From assembly GCF_014356525.2 (NCBI RefSeq), contig NC_052504.1, forward strand, positions 101,178,051 through 101,242,050: a DNA stretch of 64,000 bases, read 5' to 3'. Position numbers and translations under genes: made by a program. Of this stretch, positions 1 through 11,150 are shown one piece after another; the first letter of the stretch is position 1; each line of letters begins with the position of its first letter. Source of the stretch: Nilaparvata lugens. Lineage: Eukaryota; Arthropoda; Insecta; Hemiptera; Delphacidae. The notes beneath the pieces were generated by a model. The model saw only the letters and a list, made by a program, of their open reading frames with translations, had not been told where the DNA came from and did no database searches.

Positions 1-344
1 GATATAAATCTGAAAACCAGAATCTTATTTTATTAAATAGAAGAAAAATATAATCAGAGAGTGAAAAAAAACTTCTCACAAAAAATTAAGCTAGAAGAAT
101 TTATCACAAAATACAGGGAAGTCAAATTTATAGAATTTAATTTTCACCCTTAGAATTTATCGCCCTATTTTATACAAATGAAGTTGATTTAAGATGAAAA
201 ATATAGTAATAATTTATTTATTAGTCGGATAAAAAAGAATGTAAGCCTACCTAAGTCAATTACCAGATCTTCTACATTTTATTAATGAAAACCAAATTCT
301 ATCATCAATATTGGAAAGTCATAGATGATGTAGAATTAATTTAC
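1..344. other. dynein intron, no recognised element
   Basis: This AT-rich stretch lies downstream (on the minus strand) of the GT donor at 343-344. I see no ORF, repeat or RNA gene in it. The next dynein exon, carrying the rest of AAA6 and the C-terminus, must lie before the window. Confidence 0.6.
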
Positions 345-2419
345 CTGAGTGGCGGGAACAAGTTTATCAGGGCGCAAACAGCGAAGGATACACAGCCACT
401 CCATGGCCTTTGCATTCTGGAAGGGTTTCGGCATTCCGACAAGTGAGGACTGGCCGAATCATAAAACTGTTTCCATTCGTCAACGTTCTCTGTTATCGAG
501 GCCCTCAACTCTTTCAATTCAGCTAGCTCACTAGCGCGCACCACTTCATTCCACGACTTGTCACTCAGCCACGAAGAACAAGGGTTGGGGAAAGGGTTGT
601 CCAAAGCGACTCCCCCTGTCAGAAGAAACAATAATAGCTCATCTTCAATATTTTTACGCGATTGTTGAATTCCAATGCAGAGTATGAAAGAGAAAGCTAG
701 TTTATCTCTCTCAAATAAAGACCTGCAAACGTTCGAGTAGATACTGTAGGTGAAATGATTGTTGAGATTTTTCAGACGTTCCTCAAGAATGTCAGACTTT
801 TCGCTGCTGGCAATGCTCTGGTGGTAAAGATTGATGAACCATCCGAGACTGTACTGATACATGGGGTCTATGTTGGCCAGCTCTCTGAGGCACATAAAGA
901 GCACTGACGAGTGTTTTGAAACAGGCACATACAAATTTCTGGCATGATCGATCTCTGTTTCAGTGGAAGCTGCTACTTCTTGTTTGGCTTGAATTTCTTC
1001 AGACAGTATTTTTGAAGAAGAGAGTATTTGAATAGCGGTCTCATCTTCCAAAATATTACCTTCTGACGACGACAGTACCTCAAGAATTTTATCTTCTATT
1101 TCTTTTAGTTGCTTCTTGTTGCTTGCTCCTTCCAGGATCAGTTTATTCTTCTTATCCTCCAATTCCGGACATTCTTTTGCAACAAGTATACCCAGTAGTT
1201 GATCTTGTAGTCCTTGAGGTGTAATCATAAAATTGAGAAGGGATACTTTAACAGCTAATTCAGGCAGATAATGAGGATTTCTCAACCTGGTTGTGATATA
1301 GAATCGGAAGTTTCTATTAAATTCTAGAAGATTCTCTCCAAACTTCAAATACTCCACGCTTCCTTGTTTGAATATGTTGAGATCCAACAAAGGTTCCAAG
1401 TTGGCATCGATTTCTTCCATGATATTTTCAAGCAATACTGGCAAGCCTTGTTCAATCGCTACTTCTAGTATACGTGTGTAATTGGAGTCAGTGAGTTTGA
1501 TGACACTGAGTTTGTTCTTTTTCTCCATGTTCTTGACCCACTTGTTTGCCTGGCCCTGAGGATCGATCATGAGAGGCCATCGACGTCCACTGAACACGAT
1601 AATACCATTCTCGATGGAGAAATTGTCCACTGGAAGACCATCAATGGACCAGCTGCGAATTTGCACAGGGTCCCCAAGAGTAGTGATCATGGAAAATGTT
1701 TCCGAGCATGGAATACCCGCTTCAAAGCAGATCTTGTTCCAGTGAGTGATGAGTTGGCTTCTGTAGTCGACGGTGAATGCTCCCAGGTAGGCGACAACGC
1801 CGGCAGACAACAGCACATCGCCTATTGCATTGTACAATGTGTCCTTTAACTGATGCGCCAGATCGCCCCATCTCTGTTTCTCTCCTCCCAAACCACCAAT
1901 CAGCTTTTCAGCACGTTGCAGCTTCTGAGAGCACAGGTCGATGGCATCTTCCAGTTCTTTCTTCTCCTTGGTTTTTGCTGCAAATTCGTCATTCAAAGCT
2001 TGCAACTTATCTGTTACCTCTTGTAGTTGAGCTCTCTTCTCATTCAGTTTGTCCATTTGTATACTCAGTTCTGCTTCCGCCTCGGCAAGTTTTGCCTTTT
2101 TCGGTGCGACGATTTTTATTACTCTGTCATAAACCTCCATGGCCCGCACCCACCTACATAGACCTTCACAAGCATTCGATACTTTTTTGACAACTGAAGG
2201 ATCAAAATCTCTGTCTCTTATGTACTTTTCTCTGATTTTCTTCATTATTGCTGGATCGATATTATCCTTATTGTACATCTTTAATCCATCAAGGAATTTG
2301 AGATCACCGAGAAGCTTTTGAGACGGCCCCCAGAAATCCTCCATCATTTTACCTGATCCTTTGGGATCGGGCTTTCTCTCTGATTTGATGCCTTTCATGA
2401 CACAAACTGCTTCCAATAC
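345..2419 (-). CDS. Axonemal dynein heavy chain, exon with MTBD end, stalk CC2, AAA5 and AAA6 start (frameshifted)
   Basis: This large exon (2075 nt) encodes part of an inner-arm type axonemal dynein heavy chain, the ATP-driven motor of cilia and sperm flagella. Residues 1-100 of the frame finish the microtubule-binding domain (EDFWGPSQKLLGD near 26). Residues about 104-182 form the second stalk coiled coil (KLAEAEAEL to GGEKQRW). AAA5 follows, with GAFTVDYR near 212 and WPLMIDPQGQANKW near 280, and then the AAA5/AAA6 linker with GNILEDETAI. The acceptor AG lies at 2420-2421 and the donor GT at 343-344. The last ~100 nt read as dynein (AKAMEWLCILRCLRPDKLVP) only in another frame, so one base seems to be missing near 435-441. 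With that base the exon would end exactly on a codon. The subtype resembles DNAH3/7/12 by LLTGGVALDNP; I cannot fix the ortholog. Confidence 0.93.
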
Positions 2420-3537
2420 CTAAAATAGAATTGATAAAAATTACTGTGAAGAGCAAGTACTTATTAAAAAATAATAATAATACCTTTCTGAAAACCTATA
2501 GAAACTTTATGAAAATACCGATTTTCATTCAAATTGTAGATGAGTTGAGTATGCATACAAGGCGGCAGGTTACAATGAAGCAACAACTTATTTCTCATCT
2601 AATTATTGATCCATCAACAACTCGCTAAATACACTAAGAAAAATTATTTCATCGTAGAAAAAAATGATAAACATTACAATTATAAACTATTTATATTTCA
2701 ACAGTTCAAATTAATAGAATCCATTAGTGAGAACAAATTACTAGAAAATAGTTCATAAAACTACATGGAAACCCAATAGTCAATTCAATGTTGAATTGAG
2801 CTATAATTGTTTATTGAAATACCAATAATTAATATTGATTGACACATTAAAAGATACTTGATTCACAAAGGCTACTTGGTCCAGTTCACCGGAGATTGTA
2901 ATATGTTTTTGAATTTAAAATTGAAATCTTTGAAAAGTGGAAAGTATTATCATAGAGAAACAATAGCATAAGTAGATATCCCATGGTATAGGGCATTTAT
3001 GTCGCAACTTTTACTGTTATCTCAAGCCGATAGTTCATGTAATTCTTTCCCGTGAAGCTGTGTGACACTGGTAGTCTCTCATATTGTGCCGTTCATACAC
3101 TCTCACCCCAACAAAACAGTAAAATTCGACAATAATCAACAGTAATCGGCTTGAGATAACAGTAAAAGTTGCGACATAAACACCCTATACCATGGGATAT
3201 CTACTTACGCTATTTTTTTTTCTATGGTATTATTTACACAACCGATATTATTGAACTAATTGTTGACATAAGAAAGAAAATAAAATTTTGGTTAAGGTTT
3301 GTTTATCATTTCTTGTTCCACTACTGTTAAGAAAATGAACATATGAATGTGCTCCGATTAGACATTATATGAATAGAGTAATAGAATAGAATGACGTTTT
3401 AAATTTGTTGCCGTGACGAAGTTTGGACAGTAATGTCCACTCTACCACTTAACCACAAGAGTAATAATGGAAGAGTAATAATAGAAGATGATGTAATTAT
3501 CTGATAACAGATGAAGAGAAGATGGAGTGATACCTAC
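2420..3537. other. dynein intron holding a MITE
   Basis: The intron lies between donor GT 3536-3537 and acceptor AG 2420-2421. Apart from the inverted-repeat element at 2948-3230 it shows only AT-rich sequence with no credible ORF. Confidence 0.7.
2948..3230. mobile_element. MITE-like inverted-repeat element
   Basis: Two inverted arms of roughly 75-85 bases share GTAGATATCCCATGGTATAG and the TGTCGCAACTTTTACTG block, around an internal ~110-base unique part. It has no coding capacity. Length and structure fit a non-autonomous DNA transposon inside a dynein intron. I could not settle a target duplication. Confidence 0.75.
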
Positions 3538-3729
3538 CAATCGGACAATGTTGGGTGGATTCTTCATAGATTTGACAATGGTGATGTCGGCCGGCTTGAG
3601 TGTGTCAAGTGCCTGTACGGCGGCCTCGAGGGCGGGGGTCGCCTCTGCCAGGTCACTCTCGCAGTCATCCTTGATGGCCTGTGCGGCCGCTGCCGCCTCA
3701 TTCGCCAACGCCTCGTCTGCTCCCACTAT
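3538..3729 (-). CDS. Axonemal dynein heavy chain, stalk CC1 end / MTBD start exon
   Basis: This exon has 192 nt and 64 codons, phase 0 at both ends. The peptide runs IVGADEALANEAAAAAQAIK to NPPNIVRL, the standard end of stalk coiled coil 1 and entry to the microtubule-binding domain. The acceptor AG is at 3730-3731 and the donor GTAGGT at 3532-3537. The codon join to the next exon gives NIVRL-VLEAVCVM, as expected in the family. It is unusually GC-rich for the window, as conserved coding sequence tends to be here. Confidence 0.95.
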
Positions 3730-4767
3730 CTGAACATACCAATCATGTAAAAGTCAACAAATAATGCATTGGATACAACAAGCGAATACGACAGGAACAA
3801 GCCCATAAAAGCACTCTCTACACGAAAGTATCTATCACAACACAGTAATTAAAAGAAATTTATTACATGTGTCACTTGAAATAGTCACTGATAGTTAATT
3901 TCAAATTTGAGTTTATGATTTTTTAATGTGGAAGATTCAAAACGAAGCATTTCTTTCTATTTAGGAGTCTCAATATTTCACATTTCCACAGTTTCAATTT
4001 CACTTTCCATTACGAACTGCTTGTTAATGATCACTTTTCAATACTTAAATTACGACATAGCAGTCTGAGTTTTATTATTAAAAGCTATTAGCTTCTACTC
4101 ACATTCGTGGAGCGCTTTCGCAATTTCATGAGTAGAAGCTAACAGCTTTTAATCATAAAAATCAGACTGCTATGTCGTAATTTAAGTTAAGTATTGAAAA
4201 GAGATCATATTTTTATTGTTTGTGTCTCCTACGTTCTAGTACTATTCCTACTTCTAAAGCCTGTCTCATGAGTTGGATTAAGTTACATCATAAATTTATA
4301 TTTAAAGAGATGATTCCTAGCACCTGATGACGATAGTAGTCTTATATATTATAAATTTTAAATCGGTTACAATAATACTGTAGTATTCGAGTTGGCAAAT
4401 GTTCGAGTTGCTAATTTCGTTTTCCGACTAGAAAATAATTTCTTATATAGAATTATAAGTATTCAAATAAGATCAATATTCTTATAATCTGAAAAATCGA
4501 TCCTCCCAACTAAAATGTATTCATCACAATAAAGATGCATACTTAATTGAATGTTTGATAGCTGGAGTAATTTTCAATATTATTTATATAAATGTTACCA
4601 AATCGAATTGTTGTGTATTTGAAGTAAACGACTTTTTTAATGGATATATTTCACTGATTTGAAATTACAAATTACATTATCTTGTGAATAACATTGAAGA
4701 TCGAGGCCAATTCGTTCTAAATAATAGTAGGAATTATATTATACAAACATTACAAAAAGTTACTAAC
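3730..4767. other. dynein intron holding a MITE
   Basis: This is a one-kilobase AT-rich intron with one inverted-repeat element (4027-4208). I see nothing else coding. Confidence 0.7.
4027..4208. mobile_element. short MITE with long inverted repeats
   Basis: ATGATCACTTTTCAATACTT at the left end is matched in inverse near 4190-4208. The arms (about 80 nt each, including AATTACGACATAGCAGTCTG) nearly meet, leaving a loop of roughly 25 nt. It has no ORF. It is a non-autonomous transposon by structure; the superfamily is not resolved. Confidence 0.75.
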
Positions 4768-4890
4768 CTCCTTTTTAGCTTCCACAATAACAGTGTCCTG
4801 TTCAATTTTCACCATGAGCTTTTCAGTAGCTTCAGATGTTTTCACCAATTGTGGTTGTAATCTGTGCAGTTCATCTTGCATAACTGCAAC
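4768..4890 (-). CDS. Axonemal dynein heavy chain, stalk CC1 exon
   Basis: This exon is 123 nt, 41 codons, phase 0 both ends, and too short to stand out as an ORF. The peptide VAVMQDELHRLQPQL to VIVEAKKE is heptad-rich stalk coiled coil 1. The acceptor CAG is at 4891-4893 and the donor GTTAGT at 4762-4767. It joins AAGQ-VAVMQDEL upstream and AKKE-IVGADEA downstream without breaking the dynein pattern. Confidence 0.93.
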
Positions 4891-5344
4891 CTGAAAATTA
4901 AATTTTAAATAATTTAATGATTTTATAAACGGTTACAACATGATTTACCTAGAAGAGATCAGCTTAAGAAATATAAGTTTCTTTAGAAGCCGCCAACATT
5001 CAAGTAGGCCCTATTAGGAAGAAGGCAGCTGTTATACTCTGTAATGGAAAGGCTTTTAAAATTAAAAGGCTCTTGTCTCAAAGTAGAGCTATTGCAACTC
5101 TAACAGAATAATTGCTCAAATTTTCTAGAAGTATTCAGAGAAACACTTTCATAAATTCAAAAACTGCTATTTATTACTATCTATACTTCTTATTGATATT
5201 CTAGTTTTACAAGGTATCTATTTTATACTGCACCTAAAATATCATTGAATGAAAAGTTTTGAAACTTTGATTGGCATTAAACCGAACATTGAATCATTCT
5301 AAAAGCAAATAACAATTAATATTTTTAATAAATCATTGGAGTAC
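4891..5344. other. dynein intron, nothing recognised
   Basis: This is AT-rich intron between donor GTAC (5341-5344) and acceptor at 4891-4893. I see no element or ORF. Confidence 0.6.
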
Positions 5345-5507
5345 CTGTCCTGCTGCGAAGTCCAACTTTTCCAAGCCTACTTCATAACGCATTCTCAGAT
5401 TGGTTATTTGATCCACCTTTTTCTGATGAAGATTTCTGAACGTCTTGATCAATTCTAAATACGACGTTGGTGTGACGTAATTATGTCTCTTCAACGTTTT
5501 ATAGTAC
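5345..5507 (-). CDS. Axonemal dynein heavy chain, AAA4 end / CC1 start exon
   Basis: This exon has 163 nt and begins with the last base of an arginine codon split with the previous exon. The peptide YYKTLKRHNYVTPTSYLEL is a diagnostic dynein block just before the stalk, followed by the start of coiled coil 1 (LHQKKVDQITNLRMRYEVGL). The acceptor CAG is at 5508-5510 and the exon ends in AAGQ before GTAC. Phase arithmetic with its neighbours is exact. Confidence 0.95.
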
Positions 5508-5748
5508 CTGTGATCAGAGGGAAAAGATGTAAAATTTGAACAACGTATGATAAAAGTACATTAAAATGGATTAATAATATAATGGATGAAATCGAATAAT
5601 TTATTTGAACCGCAAGTTGATAAGGTAAGAATTAAATAATACAGTAATTTGAATTGATTCATAACATTTAATGATCTTTGGAATAAATATTTTATTAGAA
5701 TGAAAAATAACAATACATGCGGTAGTTGAGAGTAACTCTTAACGTTAC

Positions 5749-5889
5749 CTTGCAGAGCTTTCTTGGACAGATGTGTGAAATTCTTTACACATTTCTACAG
5801 ATTTCTCACGTAATATTTCATCGATTTCCATATCTTTCAGAAAACTTTGAGCAACTTTTTCTAAGGCGTCATTTGGCCATGCCATAAAC
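5749..5889 (-). CDS. Axonemal dynein heavy chain, AAA4 exon
   Basis: This exon is 141 nt: one base, 46 codons, two bases. The peptide FMAWPNDALEKVAQSFLKDM follows CCTIDW of the previous exon, giving the family's CTIDWF-x-WP-x-DAL motif at the end of AAA4. Acceptor AG is at 5890-5891 and donor GT at 5747-5748 (GTAACG). The split AG/G codon to the next exon encodes arginine. Confidence 0.95.
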
Positions 5890-6352
5890 CTAGATGGAAG
5901 AATGATGATAATAACATTACATAATGGAGTGTAATTCAGTACGCTTACATCACAATAACAATCATACATCTAGAAATAATTGTATTCAGGTAAAAAGCCA
6001 TAAGATCATTAAATTATCTGTACTAAACATCTCTGTATGGCAAAAATAGACACTCAATACACTAGTTTTCAGAGTCCACGGGAAATGTGCATTAAATTTC
6101 AATCAAAATATTGTCATGACATGAAGTTCAAGATATAAAATAATTGAAAAAATAGCCAACTGTAAACAATCAGATGATGATAAAATAACAATGCTCTTAA
6201 ATTGCATTAGATACTCATTTCACGAGTTGATAGATTTAAACAGTTGAAATAATAATAAAACACAATATTCCTAGAAGCTCGAAATAAGATCACAAATAAA
6301 TAAATAATCAGGATATTTCAGTTTGAGTAATGATATGAAAAATGAATCTCAC
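5890..6352. other. dynein intron, nothing recognised
   Basis: AT-rich intron sequence with no repeat structure or ORF of note. Confidence 0.55.
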
Positions 6353-6513
6353 CAATCAATAGTACAACAGTTGATAAGAGAAGGAAACATTCTGATGCGA
6401 TTACGGAATTGATCTCCAACTGGTGACATTGCCAATGAAACGTGAAGATTATTCCTGACTCTTTCTAGGAAAAAATTATAAAGAGCCAAAGGAGTGGTAT
6501 CCAATTTCCTATT
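6353..6513 (-). CDS. Axonemal dynein heavy chain, AAA4 exon
   Basis: This exon has 161 nt, starting in phase 0 and ending two bases into a tryptophan codon. The peptide includes LYNFFLERVRNNLHVSLAMS, then PVGDQFRNRIRMFPSLINCC and TIDW: the AAA4 sensor region that precedes the stalk. The acceptor CAG lies at 6514-6516 and the donor GTGAGA at 6347-6352. It joins CARET-NRKLDTTP upstream. Confidence 0.96.
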
Positions 6514-6996
6514 CTGAAACATACGTGAATTGGAAATGATGAGATGATACACGTGGAAATTATGAGTGTGAAAATATTACATACAACATTAATGTTATTC
6601 CATGATCTACGGTATAATTTATATGATATTCCATTGAAAGCTGGGCAGGTAATGCTTCATGTTCAGATGAATTTAAGGAAATAATACCGTACAAGAGACA
6701 CCGATGCATCAGACCCTGGATTTGAGATTCTTACTTTAATAAATCTATATTTCGAGATTTTCTAGAATAAATATATATATGCCTGCTATTTGTATAGCAA
6801 CAACCCTTTTCACTCAAAAGCTATTGTACATTGTATATAGTACAGATTGTACATATGCACATAGTTATTTATGAATATGGAACCAATAGTTTATTACTCT
6901 ATTATTTGAGAAATATCTTTCTACGTTCTAGGGAATAATAAGATGATAACCAAAGTCGAAGTACTGCAAATATGAAGAAGAAAATATTATTCTCAC
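6514..6996. other. dynein intron, nothing recognised
   Basis: AT-rich intron with a short TA-rich run near 6770. I see no transposon ends or ORF. Confidence 0.55.
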
Positions 6997-7236
6997 CGTC
7001 TCTCTTGCACAATTCATCATTTTATCAAGAATATCAGCTTTTTCATCAGAAGCATACAAATTTGGGACATCTCCTGTATTCAATATAAGATTGATATCCT
7101 CAACAAATGCCTCGTCTTTTATTTGACTGTCACTGAATAGAAAAACTTGGAGTTTGCCTTCACATCCAGCACGTCTCAGAAGTACTTTCAAATCATCTCT
7201 CCACTCTCCAATACCATAATTTTTGGCAATTTCAAT
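6997..7236 (-). CDS. Axonemal dynein heavy chain, AAA4 exon (Walker B region)
   Basis: This exon is 240 nt, 80 codons, phase 0 both ends. The peptide runs IEIAKNYGIGEWRDDLKVLL to NCARET. It contains FLFSDSQIKDEAFVEDINLI and LNTGDVPNLYASDEK, the conserved AAA4 stretch downstream of the P-loop. The acceptor CAG is at 7237-7239 and the donor GTGAGA at 6991-6996. Confidence 0.96.
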
Positions 7237-7535
7237 CTGAAAAAGTAAAAAAGACAATTAAAAGTAATGCAGAAACTAATAAAGCGGACATAGATTTCTC
7301 AATTTGAAAAATGTCTTTGAGGCTTTGATTTTCCAGCATCGACAAAGCTAGAGTCCCTTTAACTACTTTTGGATGTCTAAGTGGTATGGTAGAACGGGAA
7401 TATGTTTGTCTATGTCTGCCTCGTTGTGAGGTTGATGTAATAGAAATGCGTTCGCATAAAAAGGCTCAAAAGAATTGAACTCTTTAGTCAGAGATGTTGA
7501 ATTTTTCTATTAAGAAATAAAAAATAAGTTGCCGT

Positions 7536-7800
7536 TTCTGCTAAAAATGTTTCATTTTTACAAAACTCAGGGTTTCGATGCTAAACGCAGCAACATCAAC
7601 ATCATTTGATGTATCAAATATCAGTTTGAACTGATAAAGTATCAGTTGAACGTTGAGCATAAACTTGACCATTTGAAGTTTAAAAGTTCAGAAGATAAAG
7701 CTTCAAACTCAACCTTCTGAAGTTTCATTTCAACCTCAACTGAAGATGATGCAACGAGCATAGAAACCCAGAGTTTGAAAATATGAAACATTTAGAAGAA
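7536..7800. mobile_element. MITE-like inverted-repeat element
   Basis: AAAATGTTTCATTTTTACAA with CAGGGTTTCGATGCT at the left end pairs with AGCATAGAAACCC and TGAAACATTTAG at the right end. The interior holds further small inverted repeats (TCAACATCAT, TTTGAAGTTT). There is no coding capacity. The superfamily is unresolved. Confidence 0.6.
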
Positions 7801-8308
7801 AATACAACAGTGTTCTTAAAAACAGTACTCCTTTTTTGGTTTTATTTTTATTTCTATTTATTCTTTTTCAACCGTGATTTTATCCCATCTCGGAGGAATT
7901 TCCAACTGTTTTAATGTACTTTGACACGATTTTTACTTTCCTCATTCACTTTATCAATATGAATGAAGAGTGGTGAAGCCAAAACTGTGATGAATGGTAC
8001 ATTCTCCTCAAAAGATGAACTCTCAAATTTGGAAGCAATTAAAAAATGTCAAAACATTGAATCAAGTGGAAAATGTTGAGTCAAAAAATTACACGCACTA
8101 TTCACAACTAACTACTTTTTTACTTCTAATGCGAGAAAGTGGAACATCCAAGACGATCTCCCCATAATACATCTACTTATACACCATATACGCGTCTTCA
8201 TTTCATACTGCTTCAGTTGTTGGACAGTTTGAAAATGATATTAGGATATGTTTCATACCAAAGATCAATGCCCTAGAAATTGGTAGGGAGTTCAAAAACA
8301 CTCTGTGT

Positions 8309-8456
8309 GCCGGTTGCACAAAAGCCGGTTAAATTTTAACCGTGTTTAATTTCACGAGAACCAATCAGAGAAGCTGTCTTTTCTAATAGGTCTTCTCTGA
8401 TTAGTTCTTGTGAAATTAATCACGGTTAAAATTTAACCACCTTTTGTGCAGCCGGG
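8309..8456. mobile_element. 148-bp MITE with near-complete inverted repeats
   Basis: GCCGGTTGCACAAAAG at the left end pairs with CTTTTGTGCAGCCGGGC at the right. The arms continue through GGTTAAATTTTAACCGTG and the TTCTCTGATT block, leaving a loop of about 15 nt. I recall similar CCGGTTGCACAAAAG elements from several insects, but cannot check this. Confidence 0.8.
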
Positions 8457-8565
8457 CTTGTATATTGATGTGCACAGAAGGTGATTGTGTTTACCAAATA
8501 GACGGCCCTGCATATAGATCTGCACTGAAGATGATTGTGATTATGAATAAATGAATTGTGTTCAC

Positions 8566-8802
8566 CTGATAGAGTGCCATGTCAGACATGGAAGCGGCGA
8601 GCCTGGTGACACTGTGGCGGCCACTGCCCCCGATGCCCACCAGCAGGGCGTGGCCGTTGTCCTGCTGCAGCACGCGACTGACGCGCGACACATGCTCCAT
8701 GCAGAACTTGAACATCACTAGCGACATCGGCGTGCGCGACAGCTGGTTGTACTCGGACAAATAGTACTGCATTCGCTCGCCAAGCACATTCACATCAGTC
8801 AC
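8566..8802 (-). CDS. Axonemal dynein heavy chain, AAA4 P-loop exon
   Basis: This is the first dynein exon visible: 237 nt, 79 codons, phase 0 both ends. It carries the AAA4 P-loop HALLVGIGGSGRHSVTRLAA. Arginine in place of the usual Walker A lysine is normal for AAA4 of axonemal dyneins. Upstream are VNVLGERMQYYLSEYNQLSR and FKFCMEHVSRVSRVL, typical of the linker into AAA4. Acceptor AG is at 8803-8804 and donor GTGAAC at 8560-8565. Exons for the tail, AAA1-AAA3 and the linker are not in the rest of the window. Confidence 0.96.
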
Positions 8803-9224
8803 CTAAAAACATTACACACATATCAGAGACTCGAAATCGATTCTTTTCTTTAGATATTTGTTATTTAGTACACGACTTTCCATCAACTTGTATGTTCTGG
8901 GTGCCCGGTAAATTGGTAATGGTAAATTGTGATTAGCGGTAAAAAGTTCCACATCCCATGACAACCATTTTGACATTAAATGTTTCAAAGTCCAGTTACC
9001 GGTAAATAAATCCTTCCCAGCACTCTGACCACGGTGCATTCAGGATGTACCACAATCGAAGAGCTGTCGTTGGTCGATAGGATGAATCATCTGCGCATGC
9101 AAAGATAACTTGTTGGTCTACCATAGAAAAGCCACAGATTGTCTTTTTTCTTTAGTGCTACTTTTGAATATAAAAAAAATTGAAATCCAAGTACCCTTTT
9201 TAAATTATTAAATCACGACATGTT
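8803..9224. other. end of contig 1, intron sequence
   Basis: AT-rich intron running into the first gap. No further dynein exon or repeat is recognised. Confidence 0.5.
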
Positions 9225-9324
9225 NNNNNNNNNNNNNNNNNNNNNNNNNNNNNNNNNNNNNNNNNNNNNNNNNNNNNNNNNNNNNNNNNNNNNNNNNNNN
9301 NNNNNNNNNNNNNNNNNNNNNNNN
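9225..9324. other. scaffold gap of exactly 100 N
   Basis: All three gaps in the window are exactly 100 N, the usual placeholder for unknown distance. What follows is the start of the inverted duplication, so adjacency of the dynein contig to it is not proven. Confidence 0.98.
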
Positions 9325-10508
9325 TAGAATCAAATTTATTGTAGAGAAAACTCTCAGTGAAATGAAATTTGTAATCTTGGAATATTATTTTAAAACTAAA
9401 ATTGCTAGTTTGAAACTTGATTTTTTGCTGGATGATCAGTACGGTACTGCACATGATAGACCATGATAAACAGCTATTCTTGAATTTTGACTTTCTATTT
9501 TTTTAAATTTCTCTACAAGAAAATTCTTGCTCAAAAAATCAAATAAATATCATCTCTTTCTGGTTGATTTGAAATAAAATTCGTTTTCCCCAAAATTCAT
9601 TCATGATGCTAAACATTAATGTTTCCAACAATGAAAAATATGTGAGAATTGAAAATTAATCCAATTACTTTATTATGATTGATCTATCAGCTGTACAGTC
9701 TATGAGTTTGTGGTGTTTTTTTCAATGTGCACACAATAGCTCTTACTAACTCGTTAAAAAATTACAATTTCCGCACATCGAAGTTTAATTCAATTTCACT
9801 GAGTTCATGTGATATAAAAATTTATTGCTTTCAATATTATTATACATATTCCCCAAAAATATACTGTATATTTATGGTCTCTAGATGAAAATTATCAATT
9901 AATTTGATTTGAATTATGAACTATTTAAAATGAATATAATCATTTTGCTTTAATAACAAAATCCATTGTATAACATCATCATTTCTTCAATAAATCAACA
10001 AAATTGAAACTATCGTCTAAATACACGTATCCTCAGCGAATCTCCAAGCTTGAAACTCTTCCAAAATGAGAATTTTCAGTTTAGAAAAATTGTATTCATT
10101 TCCAACTCTTGTGCGAGAATACTCCGACTTGAAGAGATACTTTATTTTTACAGAGATACAAAGAGATTTTTAAGATAAAAAACATTTCAAGAACTGAATT
10201 CTTCGTAAATCCTCTCGATGAGCAATTTCAAACTGTTAATCAAAACCAACTCAGGCCTGAATCCTTCTTTTTCAACTGTTGAAATTTGTTTTTACTGTTA
10301 TAACAAACTAAAAAAATCAATTTGTAGTGATAACTGTACTAAGAAATACTGTGGTATAAATTTTACTGTAGTGAATTCTACTGTGTAGTAAAATCTTAGT
10401 GAATTCAAATAGAATTCATTCCAACAAAAATGGATGGTGATTGTGTATAGCCTCAAACAGTGAATTATTAATCCAATTATCAATGTATTTATAATCTTAT
10501 GATTATTT
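9325..10508. other. AT-rich unique sequence of left arm
   Basis: I see no gene or transposon ends here. The part 9660-9940 is also present at 54002-54285 (its mirror) and a third time at 63658-63937. Confidence 0.5.
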
Positions 10509-10675
10509 GATAATTTCTACCTCTTCCTCAATATTAATCATTGGACTTGACAAAAGTATGTTCATTAGTATGAAAATCTAGTATAGGTAAAATATTTGTG
10601 AAGATCAAGAAAGTGAATCCGTCAATTATTTTGTCAAGTCCAATGATTAATATTGAGGAAGAGGTAGAAATTATC
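10509..10675. mobile_element. 167-bp MITE
   Basis: Inverted ends GATAATTTCTACCTCTTCCT and its complement enclose the element. The arms extend over TCAATATTAATCATTGGACT and are near perfect for about 50 bases. The identical mirror copy is at 53264-53430. Confidence 0.85.
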
Positions 10676-10710
10676 TTCGATGTATGAATTCTATAAAAAT
10701 GTCATCTGAA

Positions 10711-11150
10711 CAAAGATAATTGTTACCAAGCTAGTAGCAATACTATACTGCGTTATTAATATATGTTATGTTGTATGTTTGTTATTATCAGTTTGTGTTT
10801 TTTCTATATCAGTTAGGGTATTTAGCTGTAATTACTCCAATAATGTGTTAAAACTAAATAATGTGTTAAAACTCTGCTCAAACTTCAGAGTCTGTGAATT
10901 AATAATTTTCTACAGAAATGTATCAAACAAATATAATTGTTACTAAGCTAGTAGCATATTGCTTTATACGTTATTGATATTTATGTTATGTTGTATGTTT
11001 ATTTGTTATTATCATCAGCTCTTTTTTCGTTCAATATCAGTTAGGGTATATAGCCTTAATTACTCCAATAATAATAATAAATAATGTGTGAAAACTAATG
11101 TTCAAACGGTAGAGTCTGTGAATAAATGATTATTTTGTACAGAAATGTAT
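10711..11150. repeat. imperfect tandem duplication, unit about 220 bp
   Basis: Two diverged units (about 10711-10927 and 10928-11150) share TAAGCTAGTAGCA-like, TTATGTTGTATGTTT, ATATCAGTTAGGGTAT and AGAGTCTGTGAAT blocks in the same order. Both end in ACAGAAATGTATCA. The hAT-like element at 11151 inserted at the end of the second unit. The mirror is 52789-53228. Confidence 0.8.

Larger units (their letters stand above)
7237..8565. other. dynein intron holding two MITE-like elements
   Basis: This 1.3-kb intron carries inverted-repeat elements at 7536-7800 and 8309-8456. The rest is AT-rich with no supported gene. Confidence 0.65.
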
